A stretch of 34,118 bases of DNA from CAZZKG01 sp964654825 (GTDB lineage Bacteria; Gemmatimonadota; CAZMKB01): NCBI GenBank assembly GCA_964654825.1, contig CAZZKG010000040.1, positions 1 through 34,118 of the forward strand, read 5' to 3'. This document shows, piece after piece, positions 31,760 to 34,118 of this stretch; position 1 is the stretch's first letter; every line of letters begins with the position of its first letter. A program made the position numbers and the translations under genes. The notes under the pieces were generated by a model. That model worked only from the letters and a program-made list of their open reading frames with translations. It was not told the DNA's origin and ran no database searches.

Positions 31760-32485
31760 TCAATCTACTCCTTTTTGCCTCTTTTTCCACTCGAGTATCC
31801 TCTCCCGCTGGTTGGCGAGATCGTCATCGTCCATTCGGACATCATCATGGTGACTCTTTATTTCCTCGTACTGCCTCTCTGCTACCCGTGACTCCATGGA
31901 AGAAAATGACCTGAACGGTATAGGGATCTTTATCGGCCCGAGGTGCAGCGTCCCGGGTGTGACTCCGAACTCTCCGAGACCGGTATTAACGAGCAGCTCC
32001 TCTTTTTTCTTCCTCGCCATCAGAGAATCCAGAAAAGCCTGGCGGATGAGATCCTCGAATGAGTACACGGGCCCGCCGCGTTCCGGGAGCTGCCACAAGA
32101 ACCGTGAATAGGTATAAGGTGGCAGGATCCTGACATGGGAGAGGTCGAACACATCGTACCAGTCGAGAAAAATCCGTGACGGTAAGTCCACCGGATTGAG
32201 AGTACGGGGGATGGTGATGGACCTCGTTTCCCTCAGTGTGAGAGGCCCGACCCTTTCGAGCACGTCTACCACGTCGACGAGATTGACGACCTCCTTCCTG
32301 ATAGATGCAGGAGCCTGCTCCCGACTCAGAAAAGGAAATACCAACAGTACGGGTTCCTCGTCCGGTACAACCTCACCTCCGAACCAGTCAACGGGCAGGC
32401 TGATAACGATAAACACGATGAGATGGACACCGAGAGATACGAGGAGGGAGAACCGGAAGAGTATTCTGTACTGTCTCCGGTTCAT
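31760..32485 (-). CDS. Unrecognised single-pass membrane protein with a TonB-like anchor
   Basis: The reading from ATG 32485 gives 241 residues. It has a short basic cytoplasmic N-terminus (MNRRQYRILFR), one transmembrane segment (about 12-31) and a long periplasmic part. In the membrane segment S17 and H21 stand in an S-x3-H arrangement (VSLGVH), like Ser16/His20 of TonB. The soluble part is not obviously proline-rich, has a region with PLTLRETRSITIPRTL and a segment of charged helix near the C-terminus, and I do not see a classical TonB C-terminal domain. It could be a TonB-family energy transducer, a TolA-like protein or an unrelated assembly factor. No good SD precedes the ATG, and a GTG at 32617 would add 44 residues. 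It is the first gene of the Kdo array. Confidence 0.65.
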   Translation of the reverse strand: MNRRQYRILFRFSLLVSLGVHLIVFIVISLPVDWFGGEVVPDEEPVLLVFPFLSREQAPASIRKEVVNLVDVVDVLERVGPLTLRETRSITIPRTLNPVDLPSRIFLDWYDVFDLSHVRILPPYTYSRFLWQLPERGGPVYSFEDLIRQAFLDSLMARKKKEELLVNTGLGEFGVTPGTLHLGPIKIPIPFRSFSSMESRVAERQYEEIKSHHDDVRMDDDDLANQRERILEWKKRQKGVD

Positions 32486-32842
32486 GTGCCGAACCCGTGA
32501 GCGCGGCTGATGCGGATGGTAGATTCGAGAAGATGCGCCATATTCCCTCTTTCCTACCCCCGAGACGTCCGCAGGTTCATGGTCTGCTCTCCAGCTCAGA
32601 GAAACCCCGACTCTCACTGTTACTACCGGGATTGATGATGCTTATTCAATATTACTCTCGGGGGAAAGAGTCAAGGGGGATGACCGAGGCTGATCACCTA
32701 TTCCATATCCACGTTCCTCTCCATCGGGAGCTTATATCATTCGACGAGTGAACCATTCCACTCACCGGAAGGTTAAGTATATTAAACAATGCTTCTTAAT
32801 AATGCTTCCATTCCCGCCGGAATTGATTTATTATCTACAACC
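32486..32842. other. Divergent intergenic region
   Basis: This 357-bp region separates the leftward array from the rightward YchF-like gene. No convincing gene was seen in it. It contains a candidate minus-strand promoter (32646-32674). On the plus strand, TATATT at 32778-32783 could be a -10 box for the YchF-like gene, but its -35 box is poor. Confidence 0.5.
32646..32674 (-). promoter_or_regulatory. Candidate promoter of the Kdo/LPS array
   Basis: On the minus strand a near-consensus -35 TTGACT (32674-32669) is 17 nt from TATTGA (32651-32646). The -10 box is weak (three of six). Transcription would start near 32639, with a leader of about 150 nt before ATG 32485, or only about 20 nt before the alternative GTG at 32617. 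Confidence 0.4.
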
Positions 32843-33928
32843 ATGAAAATTGGACTTATAGGCATAGGACTCTCAGGCAAAACGACAATATTCAACTCCG
32901 TCACCCGGGGGGATATCGAGGTCGGCGGTTATCCTACACAGAAGGGCCAGGTTAACCTCGGACGCGTGCTCGTACCGGATGCCCGTGTCGACTGGCTCTC
33001 AGAACTGAACAGGTCGAAGAAGAAAACGTATGCCGAGATCGAGTATCTGGATGTCGCCGGCTTCTCCGGCGAAAAAGAGACCGGTATCGAAGACGAGATA
33101 CCCGCGGTACTGCGTGACTGTGACACGCTGGCACATGTAGTACGGGCGTTCGAGGATTCGAACAGCATTCATCCCGGGGGATCTGTCGACATCCGGCGGG
33201 ACGTTCGTCTTCTCGGTGAAGAGTTGATCTTCGCCGATCTCCTCGCTGTCGAGAAAAGGCTCAAGAAGATCGGCCGCCAGGCCAAATCCAAGGAAGGCGA
33301 CACACTCCGCAGTGAATACGATCTGCTGAGAGAGATCAAGGTACACCTGGAAGAAGAAGTGCCGCTGCGGATGGTGGAGCTTACCCCCAGTGACCGTAAA
33401 CTGATCCGGGGATTCCGTTTCCTCTCGGCCAAGCCGATCCTCTTCATCATCAATGTCGGTGAGGACGACATCCCCCAGATGGATGAAATCACCGAACAAT
33501 ACTGCGACCTTGCGGGACACGAGAACGCGGACATAGTGGTGATCTGCGGTAAAATACAGATGGAGCTCCTGCAGCTTCCCGAGGAGGACCGGCAGGTCTT
33601 TATGGATGAGCTTGGCCTGAAAGGCGCGGCGTTCGACCGCATGATTACGAAATCATACGAGTTGCTGGGCATGATCTCGTTTCTGACGACCGGAGAGGAC
33701 GAAACCAGGGCCTGGACGATCAGGCGAGGCAGCACGGCACAACAGGCGGCCGGAGCGATCCACGCCGATTTCGAACGCGGTTTTATCCGTGCCCAGGTAG
33801 TTGCCTACGACGATCTCAGACGCTGCGGCTCGGAGGCCGAAGCCAGAAAAAAGGGGCTGGTGAGGATGGAAGGCAGGTGCTACATCGTCCAGGACGGAGA
33901 CGAGATTCTCTTCCGGTTCAATGTCTGA
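32843..33928 (+). CDS. YchF-like OBG-family GTPase/ATPase, divergent form
   Basis: The 361-residue reading starts MKIGLIGIGLSGKTTIFNSV (P-loop 7-15). Family segments follow: the switch region with PDARVDWLSELNRSKKKTYAEIEYLDVAGF, then the strongly YchF-like HVVRAFEDSNSIHPGGSVDIRRDV and ADLLAVEKRLKKI, and a C-terminal TGS-type domain (about 275-361) ending DGDEILFRFNV. It departs from standard YchF: the P-loop has LSGKTT instead of NVGKST, and the switch II segment (usually VKGASKGEGLGN) is shortened. YchF proteins bind ribosomes and often prefer ATP. ATG 32843 fits the family start. An ATG at 32789 adds 18 residues. Neither has a good SD. Confidence 0.82.
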   Translation: MKIGLIGIGLSGKTTIFNSVTRGDIEVGGYPTQKGQVNLGRVLVPDARVDWLSELNRSKKKTYAEIEYLDVAGFSGEKETGIEDEIPAVLRDCDTLAHVVRAFEDSNSIHPGGSVDIRRDVRLLGEELIFADLLAVEKRLKKIGRQAKSKEGDTLRSEYDLLREIKVHLEEEVPLRMVELTPSDRKLIRGFRFLSAKPILFIINVGEDDIPQMDEITEQYCDLAGHENADIVVICGKIQMELLQLPEEDRQVFMDELGLKGAAFDRMITKSYELLGMISFLTTGEDETRAWTIRRGSTAQQAAGAIHADFERGFIRAQVVAYDDLRRCGSEAEARKKGLVRMEGRCYIVQDGDEILFRFNV

Positions 33929-34118
33929 AAGGAAACAGGACACCGAGAGGCCTGCAAGATCATCGTAATATTCAGGTTGAGACATATCCCAGCTCTGACG
34001 ATCAGTCCACTACCCGGATCGATATACACAGAAGTATGTTCTCCCTCCACATAAGAGTAGCCTGTGGTTAAGTCCCGTACTACTCGGATATGATTCCATG
34101 GAATAGCTTCTCGAAAAA
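33929..34118. other. Right-end flank
   Basis: No gene can be supported in these 190 bp. A perfect 12-nt palindrome ATTCCATGGAAT lies at 34093-34104. I saw no clear terminator for the YchF-like gene. Confidence 0.4.

Noticed and set aside
1..34118. tRNA, rRNA or CRISPR array
   Set aside because: No T-arm-like GGTTCRA motif in a cloverleaf context, no rRNA-like conserved block and no regularly spaced direct repeat was seen by eye.

Overview
The window looks like a stretch of core chromosome from a Gram-negative bacterium. It encodes most of the Kdo branch of lipopolysaccharide (LPS) synthesis (KdsA, KdsB, KdsC, KdsD-like) and the LPS export proteins LptC, LptA and LptB. It also carries a large secreted subtilase that ends in a 'YPNPFNP' C-terminal sorting-type domain, a secreted lamin-tail-domain protein, sigma-54, and a Firmicutes-style HPr kinase/phosphorylase in an LPS-bearing organism. 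This combination fits the FCB-related candidate phyla (Zixibacteria, Latescibacteria, Krumholzibacteria or Eisenbacteria-like lineages). There is no rRNA or other phylogenetic marker here to settle the placement. I saw no tRNA, rRNA, CRISPR array, transposase or prophage gene.

Layout. From about 32.5 kb down to 6.7 kb almost every gene lies on the minus strand with gaps of 0-106 bp or short overlaps. In transcription order the array is: a TonB-like membrane protein; kdsB; pyrG; kdsA; kdsC; a kdsD/kpsF-type isomerase; lptC; lptA; lptB; rpoN; hpf; hprK; a mannose-family PTS (EIIA, EIIB, a GH57 4-alpha-glucanotransferase, EIIC, EIID, HPr, EI); a phosphoglucose/phosphomannose isomerase; a sugar-phosphate nucleotidyltransferase with a left-handed beta-helix tail; metK; ahcY; a bifunctional-nuclease-domain protein; and the subtilase. 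Downstream lie a ubiE-type methyltransferase set between REP-like inverted repeats, a cupin-octaheme cytochrome operon with its own strong sigma-70-like promoter, a membrane-anchored thioredoxin-domain (YyaL-type) protein, and the lamin-tail protein behind a consensus-perfect sigma-54 promoter. The only clear plus-strand gene is a divergent YchF-like GTPase/ATPase at the right end.

How the genes work together. PyrG supplies CTP to KdsB, and KdsD-KdsA-KdsC-KdsB lead from pentose phosphate to CMP-Kdo. LptC, LptA and LptB help export the finished LPS. The lpt-rpoN-hpf block matches the arrangement known in proteobacteria. Where those carry ptsN, this genome has hprK plus a complete mannose-type PTS phosphorelay, with a glucan-processing enzyme translationally interlocked between EIIB and EIIC. 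The isomerase and nucleotidyltransferase continue the theme of sugar-phosphate to activated-sugar metabolism. MetK and AhcY form the methyl cycle.

Most unusual signals: the sigma-54 promoter and its upstream palindromes before the lamin-tail gene; the GH57 gene inside the PTS operon; the REP-like repeats of two related types around ubiE; the cupin plus octaheme cytochrome pair; and an unrecognised protein with a TonB-type S-x3-H membrane anchor.
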